Positions 35,473 through 46,038 of a stretch of DNA of 64,000 bases are shown here, in pieces. The notes beneath the pieces are model-generated. The model did not search any database and was not told the DNA's origin. It saw nothing but the letters and a program-made list of their open reading frames with translations. Position numbers and translations under genes: made by a program. The stretch covers positions 390,001 through 454,000 of the forward strand of contig JAJOZX010000944.1 in the NCBI GenBank assembly GCA_023014485.1. The letters are read 5' to 3'. The stretch comes from Bathynomus jamesi (taxonomy: Eukaryota > Arthropoda > Malacostraca > Isopoda > Cirolanidae). Every line of letters starts with the position of its first letter. Position 1 is the stretch's first letter.

Positions 35473-35880
35473 CGGCATAATCTACATATGGAAAATGATC
35501 GAAAAACTGGTACCAAACCTCAAACTAAACCCAATTATCACCCAAACAACGCTGGAAAATAGGAAAGGCAGAATGTGTAGTGTTCCCAAATTGAAGGCCT
35601 GGCAAGGGACCTCCTCAACACTGAAGAAAATAGCTTGGTTGTCAGGGGGCCCCAAGACTTTTTTTTAACCAGCTTCCAAAGGAACTCAGAAACGTTACAC
35701 GGGTCAAAGTTGAAGTCTTCAAGAGAAGACTAGATGCCTGGCTCAGGACGGTACCAGATGAGCCGGGTGTACCTGCCTAAGTGCGGTCGAGAGCGCGAGA
35801 GAGCAACTCGCTCCAACACCAAGCCAGGACTAGAGGAGCCACCAACTTGACCTTCGTGTAAAGAGAGAGCGACGCACGGA
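35473..35880 (+). pseudogene. LINE family B RT C-terminus, right part and 3' tail
   Basis: It continues the LINE: IIYIWKMIEKLVPNLKLNPI, then RKGRMCSVPKLKAWQGTSST, then NQLPKELRNVTRVKVEVFKRR and LDAWLRTVPDEP, ending at about 35,780. The 3' tail AACTTGACCTTCGTGTAAAG and GACGCACGGAACCC precede a TA microsatellite (35,893-35,921). One frame break lies at a T8 run near 35,660. Confidence 0.75.
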
Positions 35881-35891
35881 ACCCAAACGAA

Positions 35892-35925
<34 letters not shown>

Positions 35926-35926
35926 G

Positions 35927-36080
35927 CAGGGTGTCCCATGAGGAAATGTCAAGAATGCACTATTTGACTCTTTGGGTATTTCTAAGTAGAAAGTATTATA
36001 TCGACATGTGCCTGATTCCCAACTGTTACCGAGATACAGGCCTCTACATTTGGGTAACTAAAACATAAAAAAAGCCGATC
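35927..36080. mobile_element. Single mariner-type end fragment
   Basis: CAGGGTGTCCCATGAGGAAA starts beside TA repeats. The following 140 bp resembles a mariner end region (compare the layout of family A ends) but no partner TIR is found nearby. The adjoining LINE begins near 36,085. Confidence 0.5.
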
Positions 36081-36112
36081 TTAGATAATATTCAATGACA
36101 TTTCTATCAGTC

Positions 36113-38345
36113 ATGGCGAATAACTTGTTGGAAATAGTCTCATATAATGTAAGGTCAGTGAGGAATTAAACTGTAGATGTTCATAAAATCTGCGACAGTG
36201 CAGATTTGATACTCCTGCAGGAGCACTGGCTACCTAAGCAAGAGCTAAAATTCCTCTCTACCATCCATGATTATGTTCCATGCGTCATCAGCAGTAGACT
36301 TGTCAGATGAATTAATGTACGGTAGGTAGGCCTTTTGGTGGTGTTGCTTTCTTAAGGAAAAATTTGTCAAAACAAAATTTTTATCAAGCGATAATGTAAG
36401 GTTGTTAGGCATTGAATTACAAGTGAACAATGATTGCATATTAATTGTAAACTGCTATTTACCATACAACAACGGCAGTAATCTAGATGAATACATTGAT
36501 TTGCTGTACAAAATTAAGTCATTATCAGATAACCTCAAATATTCTCACTGTATAATAATGGGGGACTTTAACGCACATGTGAACTCGGAATTCTTTGTAG
36601 AATTGGGTAACATGTGCGAGTCGGCCAATTTAAGTATAAGTGATGTAGAGGTATTAGGGGTAACCAGTGGTAATTTTACATACGTTAGTGATATGAGTGG
36701 TACCACCATGTGGATTGATCATTGTCTCACGAGTAATAATCTAAAGGATCGAATTATTAGAGTTCATATTCTGCATAATTTCCTTCTTTCTGATCATAGA
36801 CCATTAGAAATATTAATTAACTTTACCAATTTATGCGTAACACGACTTAACAAGAACTCAATAGGTAAGAATAATCGCGTCGATTGGTCCAATGTTAATA
36901 TGCAGCAGAGAATAGAATACAAAGACAGAACAAGTCACCTCTTTAATAATTTTAGAAATTTTGCATCTTGCCCGTAATAATCCTTGCTCAAATGATTCTC
37001 ACTGTAAACTCATAGATAGGTATTATAGCAAGATAATATCCCTGTTAAGAGAAGCAGGAAGCCCCCCTGATTAAATCTTACAACTATCAATAAGAAGATT
37101 ATTCCTAGATGGAATGATTTTATTGCCACCCTGAAGAGGGAATCGAAAGACGCCTATGATTTGTGGTGCTTTCATGGTAGACCCAGATTAGGACCAGTAT
37201 ACATGAATATGTGTAGAAGTAGGGGTCAGTATATAAGGCGGCCATAAGGCGATGTAAACAAGAAGAGTCTATTCGAGCATCAAAAGCCTGTGAAGCTCGC
37301 ATAAATAACGATAACAACAAATTTTGGAAATTTGTTAAGAATCAAACGGGTGTCAAAAATGTCCTCCCTCCGAGAATCGATGGGGTGTCGGGGGAGGATG
37401 AAATTGCAAAGCTGTGGAAAAACCACTACTCTAACATTCTTAACAGTGTGAGTAGGGATAATCTTAAGATAGATTGTAGCGAAACGATTGTGGGAGGGAC
37501 AAGGGAAAATACTTTGATATGTTCTGAAGTAGAGAGGTTAATTAAAGACTGCTTCTGCGTCAGGGGTAGATGACTTATCGAATGAGCACTTAAAATATGC
37601 AAATGACCTAGTATGTCTGCATATATCATTACTCCTATCAGCCATGCTTGCTCATAACTATATCCCTGCAGAGTTCATGAGGGTATATATCTTGCCCCTG
37701 GTCAAAAATAAGTACTGAGACATTCTGTCCAGCAATAATTACAGGCCTATTGCTGTCGCTTCCTGCTTCTCGAAACTACTAGAAAAACTCTTGTTACTCC
37801 GATTAAATGATTTCCTATGGACATCTAATCAGTTTGGCTTTAAAAGGTCCCTAAAAGCTGTAATCAGCCAGCTGATATAATGTTTAAAATGAATGGTGGG
37901 GTAATTGAGGAAGTACAAGAGTTTAAGTATTTGGGTCAAACTATTACCAGCTCCTTGAGTGATGACTCCGATATAAGAAAATCTCGAAGCCTGTGTGCTA
38001 AAGCGAATATGACCATAAGGAACTTTCGATTCTGTACAAGTGAAGCTAAAGACTCTCTTTCGTACTTTCTGCAGTAATATATACGGACAGCAACTCTGGG
38101 TGAATTATAAAAAAGGTTCTGGGAGAACCCTAAATTTTCTGTACAACAGGTCTTTTAGGCTCTTACATAAATTACCCCCCGAGATGCTCAGCTTCGCAAA
38201 TGTTTGCTACCCGCAATGTCCCGATCTTCCCGGAGGTAACAAGACGTGCTCAATCAACCAACCCGATCATCCAAGCTATCCATGACTCCTGCCATTTATC
38301 CTCTAAGCTATGGACTTCTTGGTACGAAAACGTCTGTCTGTAGCT
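36113..38345 (+). pseudogene. LINE family C, endonuclease-RT, degenerate
   Basis: Starts MANNLLEIVSYNVRSVRN (APE endonuclease first motif), then ILLQEHWLPKQEL (Glu motif), YLPYNNGSNLDEYIDL, IIMGDFNAHVNSEF, and FLLSDHRPLEILI (SDH motif). Thus an apurinic-type endonuclease is almost entirely readable over 36,113-36,960 despite stops. The RT region (37,000-37,870) is shrunken and frame-broken (NNYRPIAVASCFSKLLEKLL, then LWTSNQFGFKRSLKAV). Then come VQEFKYLGQTITSSLSDDSD and NIYGQQLWVNYKK near the end. The RT active-site box itself appears to be deleted between about 37,860 and 37,880. A TAATAAACC-like 3' end lies near 38,460. Confidence 0.75.
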
Positions 38346-38486
38346 CCACTTAACTTCGACATTACAGTATTATTTCTAATCAATTGTATTTATTTCTATG
38401 CTTAGTATATGAACTGTCATTGTATTAATAATATTTGTCATATGAACTATAGTCTGCCAATAAACCTTTTCATTTTCATATATATA

Positions 38487-40051
38487 CAGGGTGTTACAGG
38501 AGGAAAGGTTAATACTTTGGGAGGTGATAGTATCGGTCATTGTGAGAAAAAAAGTTCATATGAACATGTCTAATTCTGAATGGTTACGGAGATAGAGCTG
38601 TTTGAATCTACAAATACAAAAGCATTGTTAATGGTAATCAAGAAAGAGAAACCAATTACTGTTTCTAACATTTAATGTTTAAATTTTGAATGGTATCAGA
38701 TACAGAAATGACAAATTTGTTACAGTTTACAATACGTTTTCAAAAACCCCACCGTCAACCTCAATGCACTTTGCAACTCGTATGCGAAGATCGCGTGTTG
38801 TTCGTCTGAGTTGATCTTGACGTTCCTTTATGCAGGCAGCAGCATCCAAAATGCGCGCGAGCAATTCGTCTCGTGTATCCACCTTTTTTTGTAAACTTGA
38901 CTTTTCATCCACCCCCACAAACAATAATCTAACGGAGAGAGGTCTGGAGACCTTGGTGGCCATTGAATGGGACCACCGCGGCCGATCCATCAGCCAGGGA
39001 AAGTTTGATTTAGGTACTGCATCACCAGACGGGTAGAATGTGGAGAAACTCCGTCGTGCTGAAAGTACATACCAGCGCGTGTACCCAAAGGAACATCCTC
39101 CAATAGTCCTGGCAATTCATTTTGCAGAAATTCTCGACAACTTTGTCCTGCAAGACGATTCTCAAAAGTAACAGGGCCAATCAGCTGATCATCGATGATA
39201 CTGCACCACACATTGGCAGAGAAGCGATGTTGAAAATTTGTTTCCACAGTGGTATTTGGATTTTCGTCTGACCACCGATGAGAGTAACGAGTGTTGGTTG
39301 ATACTCGTCACGGGTGAAAGTAGCTTCATCGGTGAACAGTATTAATCGAAGCAATCGGCGATTAGCATTTACCCAATGACAAAATTCCAGTCGCATGGCA
39401 GCGTCTCCTGGTTGAAGGTGTTGTACATATGGATGCAAGCCTTCCCCACGTAATGTTCGCCATACTCTTGTGTGTGGTACACCGAGACGTGTAGAAATTC
39501 TTCGCGAGCTCGTAGTAGGATTACGCACTACCAACTGAAGAATGTTTTTCCCTTCATCCACATCTTGTTGACCTTCACGTTCAGATGAAACATGAGCGCT
39601 GGGAAGTGTATCAATCTCACGCAGTGTTGAAAACCCTGGTAAACACACTTCGATCCGGAATTCTGCGGTTCGGAAACCGTCGACGGTATTCTGCAACAGC
39701 AGCTGTTGCACTTCCATCGCAAAAACTGTAGACATACACCATATCTGCATATTCGGCATGTGTGAAGGTGTGTGGCATTCTTAACACTGCTTCAAACACC
39801 AAACAATGTCACTCACAACAGTCAGCTGTCGATTGGCTTGTTACATGCTTACATTACAGCTTACATGGTTCAAGGTTATAGGGGAGGGGAGGGGAGGGGA
39901 GGGGAGGGGGAGGAAGAGCTGCGCGCGCATCAGATTCAAACAGTTCTATCTCCGTAACCATTCAGAATTAGACATGTTCATATGAACTTTTTTTCTCACA
40001 ATGACCGATACTATCACCTCCCGAAGTATTGACCTTTCCTCCTGAAACACC

Positions 40052-40054
<3 letters not shown>
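38487..40054 (-). mobile_element. Mariner family A, copy 2
   Basis: CAGGGTGTTACAGGAGGAAA at the left; at the right CCTCCTGAAACACCGTG, with TA on both sides. More complete than copy 1 at 7,979 (it retains the 49 bp missing there). It carries a GGGGA tandem repeat at 39,882-39,909 that copy 1 has as a single unit. Confidence 0.85.
38727..39778 (-). pseudogene. Mariner family A transposase, frameshifted copy
   Basis: The likely ATG is at 39,778 (MPHTFTHAEYADMVYVYSF), a DUF4817-type HTH. Further on are SSRRISTRLGVPHTRVWRTL, then the linker PYVQHLQPGDAAMRLEFCHW (deleted in copy 1), LFTDEATFTRDE with the first Asp, FQHDGVSPHS with the second, and a final LRIRVAKCIEVDGGVFENVL. At least three frame changes (near 39,620, 39,190 and 38,990) break it. 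Product and role as for copy 1. Confidence 0.8.

Positions 40055-40057
<3 letters not shown>

Positions 40058-40107
<50 letters not shown>
40058..40107. repeat. (TA)n microsatellite
   Basis: TGTGTA then about 40 bp of TA repeats between mariner A2 and the next Penelope-like element. Confidence 0.95.
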
Positions 40108-40113
<6 letters not shown>

Positions 40114-40149
40114 AGGACCAACACAACAGCAAACATTTGTTTATTTTTT

Positions 40150-40195
40150 ATACTTCAGACGTTTCGACAAATCTTTTGTCATCATCAGTGAATTA
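40150..40195 (-). ncRNA. Hammerhead ribozyme motif, PLE 2 left end
   Basis: The minus strand reads UUCA, CUGAUGA, a GACAAA/UUUGUC stem II, GAAACGUC, UGAA. The flanking UUCA and UGAA pair as stem I, the GUC cleavage triplet is canonical, and ACGU is the tiny stem III. One unpaired U follows the core. Confidence 0.75.
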
Positions 40196-40812
40196 AGTCT
40201 TAAAACCTTAAAACAAAAATAAGAATACACGCTGCCAAATTAGAAAAATTGGGAATTACTCAGTCGTTTTTTAATAATCCAGATAATTTTATTTTTAACT
40301 TTTCTAATAGAGTTTTAAGTATTAGAGAGAAAGAAATATTGTCGTTAGGCTTAAATTTTGATCTACCTCATTATAAACTAAATTTTTATACATTTTTCTC
40401 TGGTTTTAAAATCTTCATTAATACAGGGTGATCGAAAAGTGTCTCCGCAGTAGTAATAAGATATTTACTTTATTGAAATTTTACATAAGATAAGAATTCT
40501 ATAAATGTAATGACATATTGTTACCTGTTTAGAGTAAGTAACGTAGCAAGACTTAACTTAGACTAGCCTAGACTTCGCCAATATTTTGTTAAAGATTTCA
40601 CGATATCGTACAATTTTCATTAAAATATCTAACTTCAATAAAGTAAATATCTTATTACTACTGCGGAGACTAGTGATGTAGCGGATGTCATTTTTTTCAC
40701 ATCCGCGGATGCGGATGTGGATGAGGATGTTTGATTTCAACATCCGCGGATGCGGATGTCTACATTTTCGTTATTTTTTAGGATATATTCGAGATTATTT
40801 GTGTTTAACGTA

Positions 40813-42054
40813 CACTATATGATCAAAAGTATTCGGACACCCCGGAAAATCCGCATTTCTGCAAATATCACCTTTGCCGAAAGGTATGCTGGGAAAAAGC
40901 GTGGCGAAACTATAATGCTGAGGTGTTCTGTTAAGTTATCAGTAACTGTTGTGAAGCCATGCCGCGCGGACGTGAACTCTCCGAGTTCCAACGTGGACTC
41001 CTCATCGGATGTTATTTAAGTAACGTTTCTATACGAAACATTGCAGCCAAACAGGATATACCAAAGTCGACTGTAGCGGATGTTATCATGAGATGGAAGC
41101 ACGACGGTGCAACTAACGCGAAAAAACGTTCCGGACGACCACGCAAACTGACGGAACATGATAGAAGTAGTCTGGTACGACATGTCAAGAAGTCCCGCAC
41201 GTCCTCTGCCGCTTCCATCGCTGAGGAGGTAGGAAGAGCATCCGGTACCTCCGTTAGTACTGTAACTATCCGCAGAGAGATGCACAGACTCGGTTATTAT
41301 GGTAGAGCAGCTGTACACAAGCCACTGATTACAAAAGTTAATACCACGCGTCGTTTGGCCTGGTGTGTCTCCCGTCGTTCCTGGACCGTGGAGGACTGGA
41401 AAACTGTTCTTTGGAGCGACGAGTCGCGGTATTCACTCTTCCAGTCTGATGGGCGTGTTTGGGTGTGGCGACAGCCCGGAGAACGGCTTCTTCCTGACTG
41501 TGTACGTCCAACGGTGAAGTTCGGTGGAGGGTCCATCGTGGTATGGGGTTGTTTTTCCTGGCTAGGGATCGGCCCGTTGGTTGTTATACCCACTACCATG
41601 AACGCTGACGTTTATCTCGACGTTCTGGACAATTCGGCCCTCCCTACACTGTGGCAATACTACGGAGATGGCCAGTGTTTGTTTCAACAGGATCGAGCTC
41701 CCTGCCATACTGCAAGGCGTGTGCAGGACTGGTTTCGTGAAAATAAGGTGGATTTGTTAGACTGGCCTACTCAGAGCCCCGATCTCAACCCAATCGAGCA
41801 CATGTGGGACGAACTGGAGCGACGGATACGAAACCGCACACCACGCCCGGCTTCACTTGCATCTCTTGCATCAGCTCTGCAAGAGGAATGGCGAGGCATT
41901 CCTGCACAGACTTACCGAAAACTGGTGGAAAGTATGCCTCGACGTGTTGACGCTGTAATAAAAGCAAAGGGTGGACCTACTGGTTACTAAATGCCATAAT
42001 AAAACCATTTTTCCCAAAACCATGCGATGTCCGAATACTTTTGATCATATAGTG
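40813..42054 (+). mobile_element. Complete Tc1-type transposon (1,242 bp)
   Basis: Both ends start CACTATATGATCAAAAGTAT and continue identically for 27 bp (to CGGACA). TA sits at both edges (40,811-40,812 and 42,055-42,056). The transposase ORF is intact. It is inserted in the hAT element. Confidence 0.92.
40959..41990 (+). CDS. Tc1-type DD34E transposase, 343 aa, intact
   Basis: It catalyses cut-and-paste transposition of the surrounding element at TA targets. Residues 1-55 form the first paired-like HTH (MPRGRELSEFQRGLLIGCYL), with a basic GRPRK AT-hook-like hinge at about 59-63. The second HTH is at 85-112 (SVSTVTIRREMHRLGYYGRA). Catalytic triad: D154 in LWSDESRYSLF, D245 in LFQQDRAPCHT and E280 in SPDLNPIEHMWDEL, with 34 residues between the last two. 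The glycine-rich GGGSIVVWG box is at 189-197. The C-terminus AVIKAKGGPTGY is typical. The start is the ATG at 40,959, 146 bp inside the left end. Size, triad and TIRs are all intact, so this copy is a candidate for recent or current activity. Confidence 0.95.
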   Translation: MPRGRELSEFQRGLLIGCYLSNVSIRNIAAKQDIPKSTVADVIMRWKHDGATNAKKRSGRPRKLTEHDRSSLVRHVKKSRTSSAASIAEEVGRASGTSVSTVTIRREMHRLGYYGRAAVHKPLITKVNTTRRLAWCVSRRSWTVEDWKTVLWSDESRYSLFQSDGRVWVWRQPGERLLPDCVRPTVKFGGGSIVVWGCFSWLGIGPLVVIPTTMNADVYLDVLDNSALPTLWQYYGDGQCLFQQDRAPCHTARRVQDWFRENKVDLLDWPTQSPDLNPIEHMWDELERRIRNRTPRPASLASLASALQEEWRGIPAQTYRKLVESMPRRVDAVIKAKGGPTGY

Positions 42055-42439
42055 TATATAATAAGTTATTATATAGAGAGAGCTGTAGCTATAATGTAGT
42101 ATAATTGATTAATTGTACAATAATTGCTGTACTTTTCTCTGAACATATAAAATAATATCAAGCATCTAACTAATATAGAAATCAATTAGTGAATTCGTCT
42201 GCAAATAAATTCGTTATATTTTGTTGAGTTTCAGCCACAATTAGAAACCATAATTGTGTTACCAGGATGCGGGACGTGAACCCAACTCAAATGCACCCCA
42301 CCGACCTCTTTCCCCAACCTCCACCCTTATAGAAAGAGATCTTTAATTAGCTTGATAACTATTTATATTAAGTTTAAAGTTTTATTAGGCATATTTATAA
42401 ATGAGTAATTAAAATAAAGTAAACTAAGATGTTCATCGT

Positions 42440-43010
42440 TTAATGTTCAAACTTAATTATAGGAAGGTTATGCTTAAGGAACATTAACTTTTCTGCCTTT
42501 TCTGCTGCCAGTCTGTTTCTCTTTTCATCATATATTAATCCAGCACTGCTAAATAATCTCTCGCTTGGTACGTTTGTTGGAGGACAGGCTAAATGTTTCC
42601 TTGCAAGTTTACTCAAGTATGGATAGATATTCTGCGTATTTTTCCACTAACTAATAGGATTGTCACATGCAGCCAGGCGTTTTTCTTGGTGATAGCTCTC
42701 GATCATTTTTACTACATCTTTTGACATCGCGTAGGTCTCGTCATTGCTGCTTGACTCAAGAAACTGAGAGACAGATTCTGTGATAGATTTGCTTGTTGAA
42801 GGTGTTGGTTCTGTCACTGAAACTTTTATTCTTTTGGTGGGTGGCGAAGCGACAGATTCAAGAGATTGAAGCTCTTCAACTGCTTTGCCAAGTGATGATT
42901 TAACTCGTTCTAATGTACTAGGTGAAAATAACTTAGCTTTGTAACGTGGATCTAAGTAGGTTGCAAGAGAGTAACTTCATACAAGAACAGCCTCTCGTCT
43001 TGTCGCTTGC
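42440..43010 (-). pseudogene. hAT transposase C-terminal remnant
   Basis: Minus-strand frames give LATYLDPRYKAKLFSPSTLE (the LDPRYK box of hAT transposases), then LGKAVEELQSLESVASPPTK. After a frame change come MIESYHQEKRLAACDN, KNTQNIYPYLSKLARKHLAC, and PPTNVPSERLFSSAGLIYDE followed by KRNRLAAEKAEKL. The SERLFS-SAG segment is the hAT dimerisation domain. The N-terminal half is missing, so only about 190 codons of a gene normally near 600 remain. Confidence 0.8.
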
Positions 43011-43563
43011 ATCACTTTTGCGCACAATGAACTAGTTCTATTAATATAGTAGAATTTGATAATTTCCGCTTATTAATGACGTTTTATCTCAACGGTCCAC
43101 ATCCGCACGACATCCGCAGTCCAAAGTGAGGATGCGGACGCGAGAAAATGTGCGGATGTGACCTACATCACTAGCGGACACACTTTTCGATCACCCTATA
43201 TTAAGAATTGTGAGATTCGACCAAATTTCTCGTTTCATAGCGGTAAAACAAATGGAGCTTATCTCTAAGAATTTTTATAATTTTAAACCCTATAAAGTGT
43301 TTTCCCCCCTTTTTAATAAGCAAGATTTTAAAATTCTTAATAATTTGAAAAAGGATAACTGTCATCATTACAAACCGGATAAGGGTAAAGGAGTAGTGTT
43401 GCTTGATTCAACAGTTTACATAAATAGAATGGAGACAATTTTGTCAGATACGTCTAAATTTAAAAGGGCAAAAGAGAATGTTCTGTTTAAATTACTAAAC
43501 TCGAAGATAAACTTAATAGGTTTTTGCATAAATTAAAAAAAAGTAATATTATTGATGACAATA

Positions 43564-43975
43564 CAGGGTGGGCCGTAAGTTTCCATACATAGGAAAATTT
43601 AAATTATGGTCTTCACGTGCGTCGGTATTTGGATCAGCAGTTTCCGGATGCTTGGATTGGTCGGCGTGGTCCTGTGGAGTGGCCTCCCAGATCCCCAGAT
43701 CTCGCCCCCCTTGATTTCTATCTTTGGGGGCACTTGAAGGCCATGGTGTATCAGGAAAAGATACGAGACATAAATCATCTAAAGGAACGTATCACCAACG
43801 CCATTACAAGCATAACGTCAACTGTGCTAATGCGTGTTCATCAACAGTGGGGAACACGTATTGAAATGTGTTTTCAAAACAATGGCAACCATGTAGAGCA
43901 TATTATATAAATAAAAATGGTTGTCCATAAAAAAAAATTATTTTTCCTATGTATGGAAACTTACGGCCCACCCTG
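43564..43975 (+). mobile_element. Internally deleted mariner inside PLE 2
   Basis: CAGGGTGGGCCGTAAGTTTC and its inverse, with TA at both edges. 43,617-43,910 encodes the transposase C-terminus from just before the third Asp: RRYLDQQFPDAWIGRRGPVE, then SPDLAPLDFYLWGHLKAMV, ending MCFQNNGNHVEHII. It is related to, but clearly distinct from, the element at 23,592. It interrupts the RT coding region of the PLE. Confidence 0.85.
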
Positions 43976-45695
43976 TACATACAATTTTTTGTTTGCTTCT
44001 GGTTCTAATCCAGGAATTCTATACGGTTTACCCCAAGTCCATAAGCCAAATTTCCCACTAAGACCTATTCTTTCGGCCTGTGGTACATTCAATTATAACT
44101 TAGCCAAATTCTTCGTTCCCTTGCTTTCAAAACTTACCTATAATGATTATTCCATTAACAACTCGTTTGATTTGGCTAGAGATATAAGAGAGATCAATCG
44201 TACCGATTCCCTTACTATGGCCAGTTTTGATGTCTCGTCATTATTTACTAATGTCCCGTTAAAAGAAACATTGGATATCATACTAAACAAGTTATTCACT
44301 ACTGGTAATACTCTTATTAATGGCCTCACTCAGACTCAATTTAAAAACCTCCTTGAAATAGCGAGTTTTGATAATCTTTTCTTATTTAATAGTAACCTTT
44401 ACAGCCAAATTGATGGGGTAGCTATGGGTTCCCCGTTGAGCCCAACACGAGCAAATGCATTTCTGTGTCATTACGAAGAAATTTGGTTGAAAATTTGTCC
44501 TAATAGTTTTAAACCTGTATATTACAGAAGATACGTGGATAACACTTTCTTAATATTTAAAACATCCTTCACGTGTAAAACTTTTTCTTCATTATCTAAA
44601 TAAACAACATAGTAATATTAAGTACACATGTGAAAACGAAACAAATAATAGTTTACCTTTCCTGGATGTTCTAGTTAAACGGGGGCTAATAACAAGCTCC
44701 AGACCTCACTATTTAGAAAAACTTTTACTGGTTTGGGAACCAATTATTTAAGTTGTATGTTTTATAAATATAAGATTAGCGCTATAGTAACATTATTAAC
44801 AAGAAGTTACCGAATTTGTTCAGATTACTTTTCATTAAACGAAGAATTTAAATTTTTAAGACAGTACTTTATTAATAATTACTATCCTTCTAATCTTTTT
44901 GACAACCAATTAAAGAAATTTTTAAATAACACTTTTAATACTAAACTCCCCATAACTACAGTACAAAAAGAAACCAGATATATTAAATTACCTTTTTATG
45001 GTTATTTATCATTGATTCGAGGTGAAGTGTCCAAACTGCTTAAGTCTAGTTATCCACAAATAAATTTTAGATTCGCCCTCGTCAACCCACTTAAATTAAC
45101 AAATTTTTTAAAGTTCAAAGACAAATTCCCCAACACTATGCCCTAATGTTGTTTATAAATACACGTGCGACAGCTGTAAGGCTGCGTATATTGGCAGTAC
45201 TAACTCCAACTGGAGGTACGCCTTTCTCAACATTTGGGCGTATCAGTCCGTACTAACCGTCCCCTCAGTAGCCCACCACAATCCGCAATTAGAAACCAAA
45301 GTAATGAAAACAACCATCCCCTTCACAAAACTCAGTTCGAAATTCTAACTAGATCCAATAAACTTACAGAACTCCGAATTTTAGAATCTTTGTACATCTA
45401 TAGAAACAAACCCTCCATTAACAACAATAGTTCATCTTACAAATTACGGCTCTTCTAACTAACCAACCAACTTTCATAGACACATCATACCTTCCAATTA
45501 ACTGACCATACAGTTTTCTCTCTGTTTCTGCCAAATATGGAGGTTGACGTAACATTGTGTATTTACCAGTTGAGGTAATTTTAATTTAATTTAATTTTAA
45601 TGATTTTAATTTTCTTTTGTATTGGTGTAATTATAATGATTTTAATTTTCTGTTGTATTGATTTTTCTTATTTTTGTTTTAAGGTTTTAAGACTT

Positions 45696-45740
45696 AATTC
45701 ACCGATGATGACAAAAGATTTGTCGAAACGTCTGAAGTAT
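45696..45740 (+). ncRNA. Hammerhead ribozyme motif, PLE 2 right end (core mutated)
   Basis: The same as at 40,150-40,195 but with CCGAUGA instead of CUGAUGA in the core. A substitution of the invariant U should weaken or kill cleavage. All stems are intact. Confidence 0.65.
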
Positions 45741-45846
45741 AAAAAATAACGAAAATGTTTGCTGTTGTGTTGGTCCTTCTTCTCATCTGTAAGCTCCGTT
45801 TCCCTAAGGAGAAGTCAATAGCTTTGCTATATATATATATATATAT

Positions 45847-45983
45847 GATGAATAAAACCACGAAGGAAAGGAAACACAAAATGGTGCTCAAGCGCTTTCG
45901 TCTAATGACATCCTCAGGAACACTAGACGAAAGCGCTTGAGCACCATTTTGTGTTTCCTTTCCTTCGTGGTTTTATTCATCAT
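45847..45983. repeat. Foldback of two PLE-like 3' ends with a hammerhead core
   Basis: Left arm 45,847-45,907 and right arm 45,921-45,983 are inverse copies (ATGAATAAAACCACGAAGGA and onward). The right arm and loop include a hammerhead-like motif on the minus strand. A TA tract precedes it at 45,831-45,846. Confidence 0.75.
45884..45925 (-). ncRNA. Hammerhead ribozyme motif in foldback
   Basis: The minus strand reads GUUC, CUGAGGA (CUGANGA core), GUC-AUUA-GAC stem II, GAA, AGCGCU (self-complementary stem III), U, GAGC. GUUC and GAGC pair (one G-U), closing stem I. The sequence differs from the other PLE motifs in all three stems while the core is kept. Confidence 0.65.
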
Positions 45984-46038
45984 AAATATTTTTCACATGT
46001 TACTTTCGTGAAATAATTTTCATATATATATATATATA

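Larger units (their letters stand above)
32164..35473 (-). mobile_element. hAT-like DNA transposon inserted in LINE family B
   Basis: ATGACTCCAGATT at the left and AATCTGGAGTCAT at the right are exact 13-bp inverted repeats. Just inside each end is a small palindrome (GAGCACAGCTC left, GGAGCAATGCTCC right) next to TTTACTGGAGC. LINE sequence flanks both sides: the left flank ends CCATAACC and the right begins GCATAATC, an imperfect 8-bp match consistent with a decayed hAT-type duplication. The element is about 3.3 kb with one gene on the minus strand. Confidence 0.65.
40671..43173 (-). mobile_element. hAT transposon with 8-bp target duplication
   Basis: TAGTGATGTAG at the left and CTACATCACTA at the right. 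Flanks are GCGGAGAC (40,663-40,670) and GCGGACAC (43,174-43,181), an 8-bp duplication with one mismatch, placed exactly where the host MITE sequence is otherwise continuous. Subterminal GCGGATGTG/CATCCGC repeats occur at both ends, as in many hAT elements. It carries hAT transposase remains and a nested Tc1 element. Confidence 0.85.
40424..43196. mobile_element. Mariner-type MITE carrying further insertions
   Basis: CAGGGTGATCGAAAAGTGTC at the left and the inverse of AGGGTGATCGAAAAGTGTGT at the right, with TA at each edge. Its own sequence is about 40,424-40,670 plus 43,182-43,196. The left half shows CCGCAGTAGTAATAAGATAT followed later by its inverse, so the MITE is itself a hairpin of about 260 bp. 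A hAT element sits in its right arm. Confidence 0.8.
40221..45458 (+). pseudogene. Penelope-like RT/GIY-YIG ORF, interrupted and mutated
   Basis: N-terminal pieces: LGITQSFFNNPDNFIFNF (40,250) and, after the big insertion, FKPYKVFSPLFNKQDFKILN and YKPDKGKGVVLLD (RT motif 1, 43,360-43,410). After the second insertion come GILYGLPQVHKPNFPLRPIL, MASFDVSSLFTNVPLKETLD (first catalytic Asp), GVAMGSPLSPTRANAF and RRYVDNTFLIF. The last is the YVDD box with its second Asp changed to Asn, which should abolish activity. Then the thumb (SYRICSDYFSLNEEF) and a broken GIY-YIG: YKYTCDSCKAAYIGSTNS, then LRILESLYIYRNKPSINNNS near 45,430. Several frameshifts are present. Confidence 0.8.
40108..45780 (+). mobile_element. 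Penelope-like element 2, split by nested insertions
   Basis: The left end (40,108-40,220) is the inverse of the right end (45,680-45,780), including a hammerhead-like motif in each. The body is 40,221-40,423, then 43,199-43,563, then 43,976-45,680. Removing the insertions leaves roughly 2.5 kb, close to a full Penelope-like unit. Insertions are the composite at 40,424-43,196 and a small mariner at 43,564-43,975. Confidence 0.85.

Noticed and set aside
35384..35668. 94-codon plus-strand frame as a separate gene
   Set aside because: It is the LINE family B C-terminus read through the transposon right end.
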